A stretch of DNA of 64,000 nucleotides from NCBI GenBank assembly GCA_016716475.1, contig JADJWG010000001.1, positions 310,001-374,000 of the forward strand, read 5' to 3'. The stretch comes from Phycisphaerales bacterium (GTDB lineage Bacteria; Planctomycetota; Phycisphaerae; UBA1845; Fen-1342). A program made the position numbers and the translations under genes. Below the pieces are notes generated by a model. The model was not told the origin of the DNA. It ran no database searches and was given only the letters and a program-made list of their open reading frames with translations. Positions within the stretch are counted from its first letter, which is position 1. Each line of letters starts with the position of its first letter. Of this stretch, positions 1 through 9,349 are shown piece by piece.

Positions 1-429
1 GCGGGTCATGGGGGGTGAGGCAACCGAGGACCGTGCGTCAGACATGTGCGGCTCCCACTCTGAGCATCCCGACCTGGCCGCCGAACAGCGACCGCAAGCG
101 GGGCAGATGTTGCCGGTGACGGCGCCTCCAACAGGCGCCGGTGTATCGCGTTGTCTGGCGAACGGCTGTAAGTGGGGTCGAATCCGAAGGCGGCACGCGG
201 GGCCGGCTGGGCAGGCCAAGCGCCACACATAACGCCCGGCCGAAGAAATGTGCGCGGCCCGCTGAGCCGCAGACCCGGCCGGTGGCCGCGCGGCACAGAC
301 CTACTCCGCTACTCCGACCAGTATACCCGAATATCGCGTAGGTGGGAAGCGACGCCGGCCCGGGCGACTAGAAGATCATCATGACCGGCCCACCCATCGG
401 CCTGCTCCGCCGGTGTACGGCACAGCCGA
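1..429. other. Gene-free stretch at the window edge
   Basis: I recognise no gene here. The short open frames on both strands are arginine- and proline-rich compositional artefacts with no domain signature. A TACAAT hexamer at 521-526, just past this stretch, could be the -10 box for the downstream radical-SAM gene, but no clear -35 box precedes it at the right distance. Confidence 0.5.
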
Positions 430-1743
430 TTGTTCATCCGGCTCTGTATGCGTCACCCCTCAAGCAGCGCGGCACACCCCTGTTCGTACCGCGTCGGCGC
501 CAAGGGGCCCCCGTGGCCGCTACAATGGAACCCGTCAAGGGTTCAAACCGCAACCCGCTGTGGGGCGGCCAGACCGGACTGGAGTACTCGCGATCGCTGC
601 GCGCTCGAAATCCTGGGCCTGACCTTCGATGAGGTTGTCACTAAGTTGCAACCTCGCCCACACCACGTGCCTGTCCTCAGAGAGCAGTACCGGCGATTGA
701 TGTGGGGCGCCGCGGGTGCAGAAACCACAGAAACGGTGGCCGCATCGTCCCAGGAGCCGGCCCCAACAACCAAGGAGCCGCTCTGCGCCGATTTACGCCC
801 GGTTGTTCGGTCCCATGTGGACGGTGACTTGACCAAGTTCGTCCAGCAGATGGCCGACGGGCTCGAGACGGAAAGCGTCGTTGTTCCGATGATGCGCACC
901 GGGGGCCTCTGGCGCACACTGTGTGTGTCTTCTCAGGTGGGCTGCGCGCGGGGCTGCGAGTTCTGCGAAACTGCGCAGCTCGGCCTCATCCGTAACCTCA
1001 CGGCGGCCGAGATTGTCGGGCAAGTCTCAGAAGCCCGGAGGCAGTTCGGCCACCGATTGCGCAACGTGGTCTTCATGGGGATGGGCGAGCCCTTCGACAA
1101 CATCGAGCATGTCCTCCAGGCGGTACGGGTCCTGCGCGATCGCAGCGGATTGTGCTTCGGAACCGACCGCATCACGATATCCACCGTGGGCCGGACCGCG
1201 GGGATACGCCGCCTCGCAGCGCAGGGCTGGCGAAGGATCAATCTCGCCGTGTCATTGAACGCACCGAATGACGAGATTCGCTCGCAGCTCATGCCGGTGA
1301 ACAAGCTCGAGCCGATGGACGTCCTCCGCGATGCGTTGCTGGCTTACCCCCTGCGGAAGTGCCAATTCTTCATGATGGAGTATGTGCTGATCCCCGGTGT
1401 GAATGATCGACGGGAACATGCCCTGGAGGTGGCCGACTACCTGCGCCCTCTGAAGTGCATGCTCAACCTGATACCCTACAACCCAAGACGGAATTCACCC
1501 TGGCCGGCGCCTACGGATGAGTCGGTCGTGCAGTTCATGGCCTGGGTCGCTGGTGCTGGCCAGGGCGTGAAACGGCGGCTTACCAAGGGGCGTGACTTGA
1601 TGGCGGCGTGTGGGCAACTTGGCAACCGGGAGTTCACACGCGTGCGGAAGTCGCGGAGCCCCGCCGGGAAGGAACTGGGCCACTCTTTGGGCGTACCCCT
1701 GCCCCAGTCACCTGGTGAGAGCACCTGTGGGCAGGTCGCCTGA
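430..1743 (+). CDS. rlmN: RlmN-family radical-SAM RNA methyltransferase (start uncertain)
   Basis: This is probably a dual-specificity methyltransferase that places a methyl on C2 of an adenosine (A2503 of 23S rRNA, and A37 of some tRNAs, in the known family). It shows the family pattern CVSSQVGC followed by the CxxxCxxC cluster motif (CARGCEFC), which binds the 4Fe-4S/SAM centre. A cysteine corresponding to the first catalytic Cys precedes the cluster, and a second catalytic Cys lies in the C-terminal AACGQL motif. FMGMGEP and SLNAPND are also family-typical. The open frame from 430 is 437 residues, longer than the usual 340-380, and its first 50 or so residues look non-coding. RlmN-like sequence (EILGLTF) begins near 610, yet the first in-frame start codons after that are TTG 646, GTG 667 and ATG 700, none with a good ribosome site. 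The true start is therefore open. Confidence 0.85.
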   Translation: MFIRLCMRHPSSSAAHPCSYRVGAKGPPWPLQWNPSRVQTATRCGAARPDWSTRDRCALEILGLTFDEVVTKLQPRPHHVPVLREQYRRLMWGAAGAETTETVAASSQEPAPTTKEPLCADLRPVVRSHVDGDLTKFVQQMADGLETESVVVPMMRTGGLWRTLCVSSQVGCARGCEFCETAQLGLIRNLTAAEIVGQVSEARRQFGHRLRNVVFMGMGEPFDNIEHVLQAVRVLRDRSGLCFGTDRITISTVGRTAGIRRLAAQGWRRINLAVSLNAPNDEIRSQLMPVNKLEPMDVLRDALLAYPLRKCQFFMMEYVLIPGVNDRREHALEVADYLRPLKCMLNLIPYNPRRNSPWPAPTDESVVQFMAWVAGAGQGVKRRLTKGRDLMAACGQLGNREFTRVRKSRSPAGKELGHSLGVPLPQSPGESTCGQVA

Positions 1744-1815
1744 GGTGACCCACTGCCCCTTGGTCATCCGCAATCGCGCGTCGCGGCCAAGGACGGCTTG
1801 CGATAACATGCCCTC

Positions 1816-2436
1816 GTGATGAGAAGAGTTTCCCGGAAGAATACGGTCCTCCTCGTAACGCTTGTCGCGGCAGCGCTGCCCCTTCTGTCGCTGGGCTGTA
1901 AGCGCCAGGAGGAGCGACCCCAAGGTGCCACGGGGCCGAATGCCACGACGATGGCTGCCACCGCACCGGCGGCGCCTGATTACACACTCGACGCCGGGTT
2001 GGAGGAACGCTACCCCGCAGTCAGCCGTTTCCTGCGGCAGTTCGTCGAAACGTCGCTCGCCGGCGACTACATGGGCTATCGCCGGCTCGTCTCACGCCGC
2101 GCGGACCCAGAAAGTCGCAGCCGTTTCGAGCAGGCCCTGGGCGGTCTGCAACGGCTGACCGTCGAGGAGATCGAGCCGCTCCAACACCCTGAGTTGCCGC
2201 CGGGAACCCATCGCGTAGTCGTGCGCGTCGAATTCCGCCCTGGTGAGCCGATTGCCCTCCGCCGCGGTGACGAGAATCGGCTTGCAATCCTGGTGTTCGA
2301 GGAGGAGGGTGAGCTGCGCATGGTCTTCGCACCCGCCATGCTTCAACCGGAGCGGCAACCCTCGACCGATGAGGCGGACGATGAGTTCCCGACAACGCAG
2401 CCGGATTTTCCGTGGGACGATGGATTCGACTACTGA
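1816..2436 (+). CDS. Hypothetical lipoprotein
   Basis: A protein of about 206 residues that I do not recognise. A basic N-terminus and hydrophobic stretch end in the lipobox LSLGC, so it should be processed by Lgt and LspA and anchored in a membrane facing the periplasm. The mature part starts with a Pro/Ala/Thr linker. It then has a mixed alpha/beta region, which includes a beta-rich segment at roughly residues 130-175, and an acidic tail. Two start codons are adjacent (GTG 1816, ATG 1819). The 3' end overlaps the next gene by 17 bases, so the two are probably co-transcribed and translationally coupled. Confidence 0.7.
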   Translation: MMRRVSRKNTVLLVTLVAAALPLLSLGCKRQEERPQGATGPNATTMAATAPAAPDYTLDAGLEERYPAVSRFLRQFVETSLAGDYMGYRRLVSRRADPESRSRFEQALGGLQRLTVEEIEPLQHPELPPGTHRVVVRVEFRPGEPIALRRGDENRLAILVFEEEGELRMVFAPAMLQPERQPSTDEADDEFPTTQPDFPWDDGFDY

Positions 2437-3293
2437 ACGCGGACACGGTGCACAGCGTGCCACTCCGCACCCCGGTTTCATCCTCCTCGGCCTTTGGCTC
2501 ACGCTGCTCGTACAGCCCCAAGCGACGCTGAAAACGGCCGGCGGTTTGCAAAGCCCACCCACTCCACTCTCTGACCATACCACACCATTAGAGCACGAAC
2601 TGCCGTCCGCCGTGCTCACGCAACTTGAATCCATCGAGGACTTCGCGCTGCACTTCGACCACCCGGGTTTCTACGCGGTTGCCAGATTCGTCCACTCCCA
2701 TCCGCTCTCCCCGGGCTTTGTTGAACCGCCCACCGAAATCGCTGATTGGCGCCTGCTGCAAGAACAGCCACGCGCCTTTCGCGGTCGCCCGATCACACTC
2801 ACTGGTATCGTCGCGGCAAACAAAGACCCCTACCGACTCCCTAACATCCCCGAGTTGGGCCTGCTCTCGCAAATCGAGCTGACCGGCCCCAACCAACCGC
2901 TTACCGCAACGCTCATTTTCACCCAGCCGGCTACCGACCTCCCACTCGGAGCCACCCTCACCGTCACCGGTTACTTCATCATGGTGCGGCAATATCTCGA
3001 CAGTGCCGGGCGGCCGCGCCCCGCGCTGCTTCTCGTGGCCCCCGGACCCTCCGCCATCGGCCAACATGTGCCCACGTCCGCGCCACCCCGGCCGTGGGTC
3101 TGGCTGATCATCGCGGGCAGCCGGGGGCCTGGTGGCCGCCTGGCTTTGGACCCGGCGTACGGCGCGACTCGAGCGGACGGACTTGCGTACACTCACCGCG
3201 CGACGACCGGCCCCCGAGAGCTTGGCCGACGACCTCGCCGACTGGGCGGAGGCACACCCCGTGGAGCACGAGGAAAGGCCACCGCCACGATGA
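2420..3293 (+). CDS. Membrane-anchored OB-like domain protein, apparent frameshift
   Basis: An unrecognised protein of about 290 residues once a one-base shift is corrected. It has an N-terminal signal or anchor helix near residues 20-35. A beta-rich region with the look of an OB fold follows at about residues 115-215 (GRPITLTGIV, then a VTGYF strand). A C-terminal transmembrane helix and charged tail complete it. The frame breaks at about 3115: the reading WVWLIIAG turns into low-complexity Arg/Gly sequence, while removing one base from the GGG at 3113-3117 restores AAGGLVAAWLWTRR and a stop at 3291-3293. That stop overlaps the start of the amidohydrolase as ATGA, which supports the corrected frame. 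Sequencing or assembly error is more likely than a real mutation. Confidence 0.6.
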
Positions 3294-4427
3294 TCCTCGA
3301 TGTGCATTGCCATTACACCTTCTCGCGCCGCGCCGCAACGGCACCAGACCGCTTCAGCTTCGAACCGGAGCGGGTTGAGAATACCGGGGCCGCGGTGACC
3401 ACCCTGCGTCCCACCGATTTCGACTCCTGCATCTCACCGCGGGCCCTGGCCCGTCCCGCCTGGCGCCTGGTGCGCTGGTGGCAGGGTCTGCCGCCGGCGG
3501 GACCGGAGCTGGATGCGCGACTCGCACACGACTTCCACGCACACCTTGATCCAGCAACGGGGCCCATCGACCGCTTTGTACTCCTCGCTTTCGACGCGGC
3601 CATCACCGAAACCGGAGAATGTCCTCTGCTGCCGGCCCAGGGAACTCGTTTCGGCAGTGATATCTACTCCTCGAACAGTTTCGTGCGCGCGAGCTGTCGG
3701 CGCTTTCCGGACCGTTTCCTCTTCGGCGCCTCCGTCCACCCCTACCGTCCCCACGCGCCAGACCTCATCGATGAAGTCTTTGCCGGTGGTGCGTGCCTGC
3801 TGAAGTGGATTCCATCACACCATGGAATCGCGTTCGATGATCCGCGCACCCACGCGGCCATGGAGCGCTGCGCCCACCTCGGCCTGCCGCTGCTCATCCA
3901 TTGTGGCGAGGAATTCACACTCACCATGCAATACCCGCGTGGCGAGCGCTTCGCCGATTTACGCACCGCGCTGCGCGCTCTGCGCCGCCACGACCGCATG
4001 CCGACCACCATCATTGCCCACGTCGGAACGCCCGCCACGCCGTGGGGTCCACGAAGCGATCACCGCCTGCTGCTTGAAGCCCTCGCGGGTGAGTTCGCCG
4101 ATGCGCCCCTGTATGCCGACATCTCGGCGGCTCTGCTCGTTCGGCAAGGTGGCCTACCTCCGGACACTCCGTCGCCGTCCTGAACTGCACCACAAGCTCT
4201 TGTTCGGCTCCGATTTCCCCGTGCCGCCGGGGCTGTTCCGCCTACGGCGGGAACTCGGTCCGGCCTACCGGGAAGTTGTGGCGAATCCTTCGTGGCCACA
4301 GCAGACGGCCATCGCGTGTCGGCGGCTTGGGTTCCAGGAGATCGTCATGCAGCGCGCTGCGAAGCTACTGCCGAATGTCGCGGCCTTCGCACCCGCAGCC
4401 GGCTCCAAAACACATTGGGGCGCTTGA
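3290..4427 (+). CDS. Amidohydrolase-2-like metal hydrolase, apparent frameshift
   Basis: A TIM-barrel amidohydrolase-like enzyme of about 378 residues after correcting one shift. Visible metal-site residues are the HxH of DVHCHY (H6, H8), a candidate lysine in LLKWIP (K172), H204 in LIHCGEE, H244 in IAHVG, and the late aspartate in LFGSDFP. This pattern fits the amidohydrolase/PHP-like hydrolases, but the substrate cannot be told. The frame is lost near 4129. The uncorrected frame ends at 4183 after ADISAALLVR, whereas the +1 frame continues as LCSFGKVAYL to LHHKLLFGSDFP and stops at 4425-4427. Deleting one G of the GG at 4129-4130 restores ADISALCSF. The start overlaps the upstream gene by four bases. 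Confidence 0.75.
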
Positions 4428-4475
4428 CCGCCGGAAGGCGCGCGTCGAATCTGCGCACCTGCACCGGTACAACGG

Positions 4476-5699
4476 GTGCAATGCCCCGGCCACCTGTTTC
4501 AGGAGCTGCGCGTGAACGAAAACCCGAATGCACCGCGCCTTTCCGACGAGGTCGGCTTCGAGACCCTCTGTGCGCACTTCGCCGAAGACCGCCGCTCCGC
4601 GGGTCCGGCGGCTCCACCCCTCATCCAATCTTCCACTTTTGTCTATCCCGATGCGGCTGCGTTCGAAACGCGTGACGACCCCCAACCACCCCACTTTGAT
4701 TACACGCGCCGAGCGAACCCGACGACAACCGTGCTGGAGCGCAAACTCGCTGCTTTGGAACACGGCGCCTGGGCACGGGTCTGCGCCTCCGGCATGGGCG
4801 CAATTACCGCAGCGATCAACTTGCCGCTGAGTCAAGGTGCGCATGTCGTCTGCGTGCACGATTGTTACCTTCCCACAAGGCGGTACCTCACCGATTACCT
4901 GCAGCGCTTCGGCGTGACCGCCACCTTCGTCCCCGGCGTGGAGACGGAGGCCTATCTCGCCGCAATGCGCCCGGAAACTCGGTTGCTCTACTTGGAAAGC
5001 CCGACTTCCGGGCGGTTCGACGTGCTGGATGTGCCCGCTCTTGCGTCGGCGGCTCGGGCGCGCGGCATCCTCACGATCCACGACAACTCTTGGGCCTCAC
5101 CCTACTGGCAGAATCCGCTCGAACTCGGCTGCGACCTCGTCGTGCACAGCGCTACGAAGTACATCGGTGGCCACAGCGACGTCGTCGCGGGTGCGGTCAT
5201 CGGGCGCAACCCTGATCTCGGACGCCGAGTGGCAGTCGAAACAGAATGGCTCGGCGCCACGCCCGATCCATTCGCTGCGTGGCTCCTGCTGCGTGGGCTG
5301 CGCACCCTGCCGGTCCGCATGCGTCAGCACCAGGACACCACGCTGCAGGTCGCACACCTGCTGGCCGCCCATCCGGCCGTCGCGGCTGTCCACTACCCCG
5401 GACTGCCGGGGCATCCCGGCCACACCCGAGCACGTTCGCAACTGCGCGGCTTCAGCGGTGTGCTCAGCTTCGAACTGCGGGAACAGTCACGCGCCGCCAC
5501 CCACCGCTTCCTCAATCGTCTGCGGCTGTTCGGCCTGGGGTGCAGTTGGGGCGGCTTTGAAAGTCTCGCCCTTGGCGGTGAGGCGAAGCTGCTTTTCAGC
5601 GCGCCCCACGGCCGCGCCCCGTGGCTCATCCGCCTCAGTCTTGGACTTGAAACCACCGCCGACCTGCTCGCCGATCTCGCGCAGGCCCTGGAGGGTTAA
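4476..5699 (+). CDS. metC: Cys/Met metabolism PLP-dependent enzyme (cystathionine lyase/synthase family)
   Basis: A cytosolic fold-type I PLP enzyme that probably cleaves cystathionine or a related thioether in methionine biosynthesis. The PLP lysine lies in HSATKYIGGHSD. Other family marks are the DYTRRANPTTTVLE substrate/PLP-phosphate segment, the SGMGAI turn, YLESPTSG and the C-terminal RLSLGLE. Length (about 400) is normal. The ATG at 4476 is possible, but GTG 4512, which follows an AGGAGC motif and begins VNENPN, fits the family's N-terminus better. Within the family, SALCxxTK-type positions do not separate beta-lyase from gamma-synthase or gamma-lyase; the HDNSWASPYWQNP segment is most like MetC-type beta-lyases. 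purB follows after 7 bases, so the two form an operon. Confidence 0.85.
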   Translation: MQCPGHLFQELRVNENPNAPRLSDEVGFETLCAHFAEDRRSAGPAAPPLIQSSTFVYPDAAAFETRDDPQPPHFDYTRRANPTTTVLERKLAALEHGAWARVCASGMGAITAAINLPLSQGAHVVCVHDCYLPTRRYLTDYLQRFGVTATFVPGVETEAYLAAMRPETRLLYLESPTSGRFDVLDVPALASAARARGILTIHDNSWASPYWQNPLELGCDLVVHSATKYIGGHSDVVAGAVIGRNPDLGRRVAVETEWLGATPDPFAAWLLLRGLRTLPVRMRQHQDTTLQVAHLLAAHPAVAAVHYPGLPGHPGHTRARSQLRGFSGVLSFELREQSRAATHRFLNRLRLFGLGCSWGGFESLALGGEAKLLFSAPHGRAPWLIRLSLGLETTADLLADLAQALEG

Positions 5700-5706
5700 C
5701 CCTACT

Positions 5707-7194
5707 ATGGCACGCAAACAGAAGTCCCGCTCGGTAACCCGTGACCGAACCACGCCCAGTTCGGCCGCGCCGCCACGGCCCGACTTCGAGCATCCGCTCG
5801 CCAGCCGCTATGCCTCCCCGGAGATGCTCACAATCTGGAGCCCCGCCCACCGCTACGGGACTTGGCGGCGTATCTGGCTCGCCCTGGCGGAAGCGCAGCG
5901 GGAAGCCGGGCTCGCGATCAGTGAACTTCAGATTCGCGCCCTGCGCGCAGCGGTCGACCGGATCGACTACACCGCAGCCGCCGAGTACGAGCGCCGCCTG
6001 CGGCACGATGTGATGGCACATATCCATGCCTACGGCGACGCGGCTCCCGCGGCGCGCGGCATCCTGCACCTCGGCGCGACGAGCATGGACGTCGTGGACA
6101 ATGCCGATCTGCTCCTCTTGCGGGAGGCCCTTGTGCTCCTGCGTCGTCGCCTCGTGCCGGTGCTGGCAGTGCTCGCCGACGTCTGCGAGCAGCATGCCGA
6201 TCTGCCGACGCTGGGATACACGCACCTCCAACCGGCACAGCTCACGACGGTCGGCAAGCGCGCGGCGCTCTGGTTACAGGATCTCGTCGCCGATGCGCTG
6301 CGCTTTGAGGAGCTCGCGAACGGCCTCCGGGCCCGCGGTCTGCGCGGCGCAACCGGTACACAGGCCTCCTTCCTGCGCCTGCTCGGCACGCCGGCCCAAG
6401 TTCGCAAGCTGGAGCGCAGCTTTCTTGTGCGGCTCGGCTTCGGCGCGGCCGTGGACCTGTGCGGGCAGACCTACTCGCGCAAAGTCGATGTCGATGTGCT
6501 ACACGCCTTGTGCTCTTTCGCGGCAGGCGTGCAGAAGATCTGCAACGATCTCCGCCTGTTGGCGATGCTCAAGGAGGTGGAGGAGCCCTTCGAACGCTCA
6601 CAGGTCGGCAGTTCCGCCATGCCCTACAAGCGCAATCCGATGCGCTGCGAGCGGGCGACGGGCCTCGCGCGGTACCTGGTGAGTCTTGCCACTTCACCGC
6701 CGATGACGCTCGCTGCGCAGATGTTCGAGCGCACCCTCGACGATTCGAGTAACAAACGGCTCGTCATGCCGGAGGCCTTCCTCACGGCCGACGCGCTGGC
6801 GGTGCTGCTGCACAATATCTGCAACGGGCTGGTGGTCTACCCGGCCATGATCGCGAAGCACGTGGAGGCGGAGCTGCCCTTCATCGCGACCGAGGACATC
6901 CTGATGGACGCCGTCGCCCTGGGCGGCGACCGCCAGGAGTTGCACGAGCGCATTCGTGGTCATGCCCAGGCCGCAGGGCAGGAAGTCAAGCAGTACGGAC
7001 GGCCGAATGACCTCGTCACCCGGCTGCAGGCGGATCCGGCCTTTGACGGCGTGCGGTGGGACCGGCTGCTCGACCCCCGGCGGTATACCGGTCTCGCCGC
7101 CCAGCAGACCCGGGACTACCTCCGCAAAGTCGTGCGGCCGCTGTTGAAACGCTGGCAGGGCGACGCAATCGATTCAGTCGAACTGCACGTGTAG
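5707..7194 (+). CDS. purB: Adenylosuccinate lyase
   Basis: PurB catalyses two beta-eliminations in purine synthesis: SAICAR to AICAR, and adenylosuccinate to AMP, each releasing fumarate. The 495-residue protein carries the fumarase/aspartase superfamily signature GSSAMPYKRNPMRCE, with the flexible catalytic-serine loop in it. HLGATSMDVVDNAD and the TLGYTHLQPAQLTT segment with a catalytic histidine are also present. Its C-terminal domain continues with LPFIATEDILM. ATG 5707 is the first start after the upstream stop and gives a 30-residue polar extension before the recognisable RYASPEM core. The gene sits 7 bases behind the PLP enzyme, consistent with an amino-acid/nucleotide biosynthesis operon. 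Confidence 0.95.
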   Translation: MARKQKSRSVTRDRTTPSSAAPPRPDFEHPLASRYASPEMLTIWSPAHRYGTWRRIWLALAEAQREAGLAISELQIRALRAAVDRIDYTAAAEYERRLRHDVMAHIHAYGDAAPAARGILHLGATSMDVVDNADLLLLREALVLLRRRLVPVLAVLADVCEQHADLPTLGYTHLQPAQLTTVGKRAALWLQDLVADALRFEELANGLRARGLRGATGTQASFLRLLGTPAQVRKLERSFLVRLGFGAAVDLCGQTYSRKVDVDVLHALCSFAAGVQKICNDLRLLAMLKEVEEPFERSQVGSSAMPYKRNPMRCERATGLARYLVSLATSPPMTLAAQMFERTLDDSSNKRLVMPEAFLTADALAVLLHNICNGLVVYPAMIAKHVEAELPFIATEDILMDAVALGGDRQELHERIRGHAQAAGQEVKQYGRPNDLVTRLQADPAFDGVRWDRLLDPRRYTGLAAQQTRDYLRKVVRPLLKRWQGDAIDSVELHV

Positions 7195-7235
7195 GCGGGC
7201 ACATCGACAGCCACGCAAACGGTACACGGGCCCGG

Positions 7236-8438
7236 TTAAGGAGTGGCCGGACCCGTTGACGGGGTCGGCTCCCCGCCATCACGCGCGGCTTCGTCGGGTT
7301 CCGCCGCACGCGTTTCGGCCTGCTCAATTCCCGCTTCCGCCCACCCGACCCCGCGGCCCGGGTACAGCGGCTCGTATGCCAACTGGTAGTCCGGTCGAGG
7401 CATGGCAAGCGAGTCGATCCAGTCCAGCACCACTCGGTAGTTCGGATCATCCGGGCGGCGCGCCACTGGGCGGAAACGCGGCCCACGCCCCACCGGCGGA
7501 TGCCCATGAATCGTTTCCTCCGGCGGCAGCAGGAAGGAAAGCAGTACACTCTGCTCTGGCAGGTCACGATGGATCAGCGGCCCCTTACTCGTCTCCATCC
7601 GGTCGAGTAGGGCGAACACGGCGTACGCATATTGCTCGCCACTGGTCGCGCCCCCAGGAAAGCGAAACTCGCGGGCATGCACCCCGCCGTGACAACCCGA
7701 ACCCGCGCAACCGCGCGTCAGCATGGGCAGTACGCGGCGGCGAAAGACACGGAACACCTCCGGGTCGTTCACGATCTCGATCCGGTCGGCATACTTGTAG
7801 CCCGTTTCTCGCAGGATCAACGCGAATTTTTCCTCCACCGTTCCGCGCGTCAGCACCTCTTCCCACCGGCGATCGAAGTCCGGTCGTAACCGCAACTCTT
7901 CCAGCACCTCGATCGCGAGTTCCCGCTGGCGCCCGCTGCGCTTGAATCGTACACGCAATTCCTCGCGACGCAGGTCGCTGCGCAGCTCAAACAGCTTGAG
8001 CTTCTGAATGTCCTCGTCCGAGATTGCCGGCGCCGGCGCCAATGGCGTGGCCACCTCCGGCACTGGCTCGCCTTCGGGCTCGGGCAGTTCCTCACCAACC
8101 TCGGGCAAACTGGGCGGATCGGACTGCTCAGCCGGACGTGTCACCGGCTGTGTAGCGGGGGGCAGGGGTTGGGTCACCGGTGGCGTGCCGGGTTGCGTCT
8201 CCGGGGCAGGCGTCACGGGTACGACCTGCACCACGTCGGCCGGGTCGAACCGCACCTCCCCCGCAGCGTTACGGACCACCACGGCCTCGGCTGTCACCGT
8301 CACTTCGCCGCGCAACCGCAGCCCATTCCGCAGATACACGTCCGCCAGGTCGGCCACGGCGAGCGCTGCCGCCGCCAGCACCAGAACACCGGTGACGATC
8401 AGTCGGCCAAGTGGGGAAACCGCTCGACGGCGCTGCAT
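7236..8438 (-). CDS. Secreted planctomycete-type protein with CX4CH haem-like motif
   Basis: A 400-residue exported protein of unknown role. A signal peptide or anchor covers about residues 10-30. A short beta-rich module (DVYLRNGLRLRGEV, ending RFDPADVVQVV) comes next, then a long Pro/Thr/Glu linker to about residue 135. The C-terminal half contains CAGSGCHGG, a CX4CH site of the sort seen in planctomycete cytochrome-like proteins, where the usual c-type motif is CX2CH. Haem attachment is therefore uncertain. The rest of this half is rich in Arg, Glu and Pro, with IHGHPPVGRG and VVLDWIDSL typical of planctomycete c-type-cytochrome-like proteins. The N-terminal module resembles that of the peptidase at 17055-18545. 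Confidence 0.7.
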   Translation of the reverse strand: MQRRRAVSPLGRLIVTGVLVLAAAALAVADLADVYLRNGLRLRGEVTVTAEAVVVRNAAGEVRFDPADVVQVVPVTPAPETQPGTPPVTQPLPPATQPVTRPAEQSDPPSLPEVGEELPEPEGEPVPEVATPLAPAPAISDEDIQKLKLFELRSDLRREELRVRFKRSGRQRELAIEVLEELRLRPDFDRRWEEVLTRGTVEEKFALILRETGYKYADRIEIVNDPEVFRVFRRRVLPMLTRGCAGSGCHGGVHAREFRFPGGATSGEQYAYAVFALLDRMETSKGPLIHRDLPEQSVLLSFLLPPEETIHGHPPVGRGPRFRPVARRPDDPNYRVVLDWIDSLAMPRPDYQLAYEPLYPGRGVGWAEAGIEQAETRAAEPDEAARDGGEPTPSTGPATP

Positions 8439-8473
8439 GGCAATGACTCCTGGGCCGAAGCGGACCGCGGGGA

Positions 8474-9244
8474 CTACACCTTGCGGTAGTTCGTGCGGGC
8501 GACTTCGGTCCCGTCCGCCAGGCGCTCGATCGTGTAGTCACCGAAGAGCGCCGGCGATTCCCGCTGCACCATCCGCAGGATCTTGATGGCCACGCGCCGA
8601 ATCTCGACCTCCGCGTGCTCGTTGCCGCGGGCTTCAATGAAGTGCCGCAGCGCCCGTCCATTCGCCGTTACGAAGATGCGCGTTTCGGTCGCATTGGGCA
8701 GGACACTGCGGGCGGCCTGTCGCGCGAGCTTGCGCCGCAGAGTCTTGTCCGGCTCGGTTGCGAACGTCTCCATGAGCTTCTCGACCAGTTGGCAGTACGC
8801 CGCATGGGCCTGCTCCATGCTACCCACCCAGATGCGGTGTAGTTCGGGATCTGCGGCGATGCATTCCGGCTCGACAAAGTCGGTGTCCGACTCATCCACG
8901 TAGCGCTGCGAGAGCTGCGAGTAGCCGAAGCCCGCGCGGTGGCGAATCAGTTCGTGGGTGAACGTGCGTGATACACCGGTAATGATGAAATTCCAGACTG
9001 CGTGCTCCAGCACCGACCCATGGAACGATTCAATAATATGGCTCAGGTACTCCTGGTTCGACTTGCGGCCCTTGCCGAATGACATGTAGCAGATGCGGCC
9101 GGCGGCTTCACACAGCTTCTCGGCCGCCATCTCGGTGTCGGTCTGCCACGTCGTCTCGCAGTCGGCAATGAATGCGTCGAGTCCGGCGGAGTCAACCTCC
9201 TGTCGGCCAACGAGGTATACGCGGGGTTCGCGGATGAATTTCAT
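8474..9244 (-). CDS. thyX: Flavin-dependent thymidylate synthase
   Basis: ThyX makes dTMP from dUMP using methylenetetrahydrofolate, NADPH and FAD. The 256-residue protein contains a ThyX-type motif, RHRAGFGYSQLSQRY, with HGSVLEHAVW before it. The classical form is RHRX7S, and here the spacing to the serine is one residue longer. The C-terminal segment LRHFIEARGNEHAEVEIR is characteristic of the FAD/dUMP site. The start at 9244 (MKFIREP) is preceded by AGGAGGA at a good distance, so the longer open frame from 9331 is rejected. It is a single-gene unit between the CX4CH protein and the copper ATPase. No thyA is seen in the window. Confidence 0.93.
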   Translation of the reverse strand: MKFIREPRVYLVGRQEVDSAGLDAFIADCETTWQTDTEMAAEKLCEAAGRICYMSFGKGRKSNQEYLSHIIESFHGSVLEHAVWNFIITGVSRTFTHELIRHRAGFGYSQLSQRYVDESDTDFVEPECIAADPELHRIWVGSMEQAHAAYCQLVEKLMETFATEPDKTLRRKLARQAARSVLPNATETRIFVTANGRALRHFIEARGNEHAEVEIRRVAIKILRMVQRESPALFGDYTIERLADGTEVARTNYRKV

Positions 9245-9349
9245 ACGCACTCCTCCTGAACCTGGCGCAGGACCGTGGCCGGTATGTACCGACCACGGAG
9301 CCACACCCAGCGCCCGGCATTGTAGGGGCACAGGCGCCGCCGCGTAACC

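Noticed and set aside
4118..4183. UGA at 4181-4183 of the amidohydrolase read as selenocysteine
   Set aside because: The family sequence continues in the +1 frame, not in the same frame after the UGA, so a frameshift explains the break better.
5029..5706. 721-residue frame extending purB upstream
   Set aside because: The upstream part is antiparallel shadow of the PLP-enzyme gene; purB proper begins at 5707.
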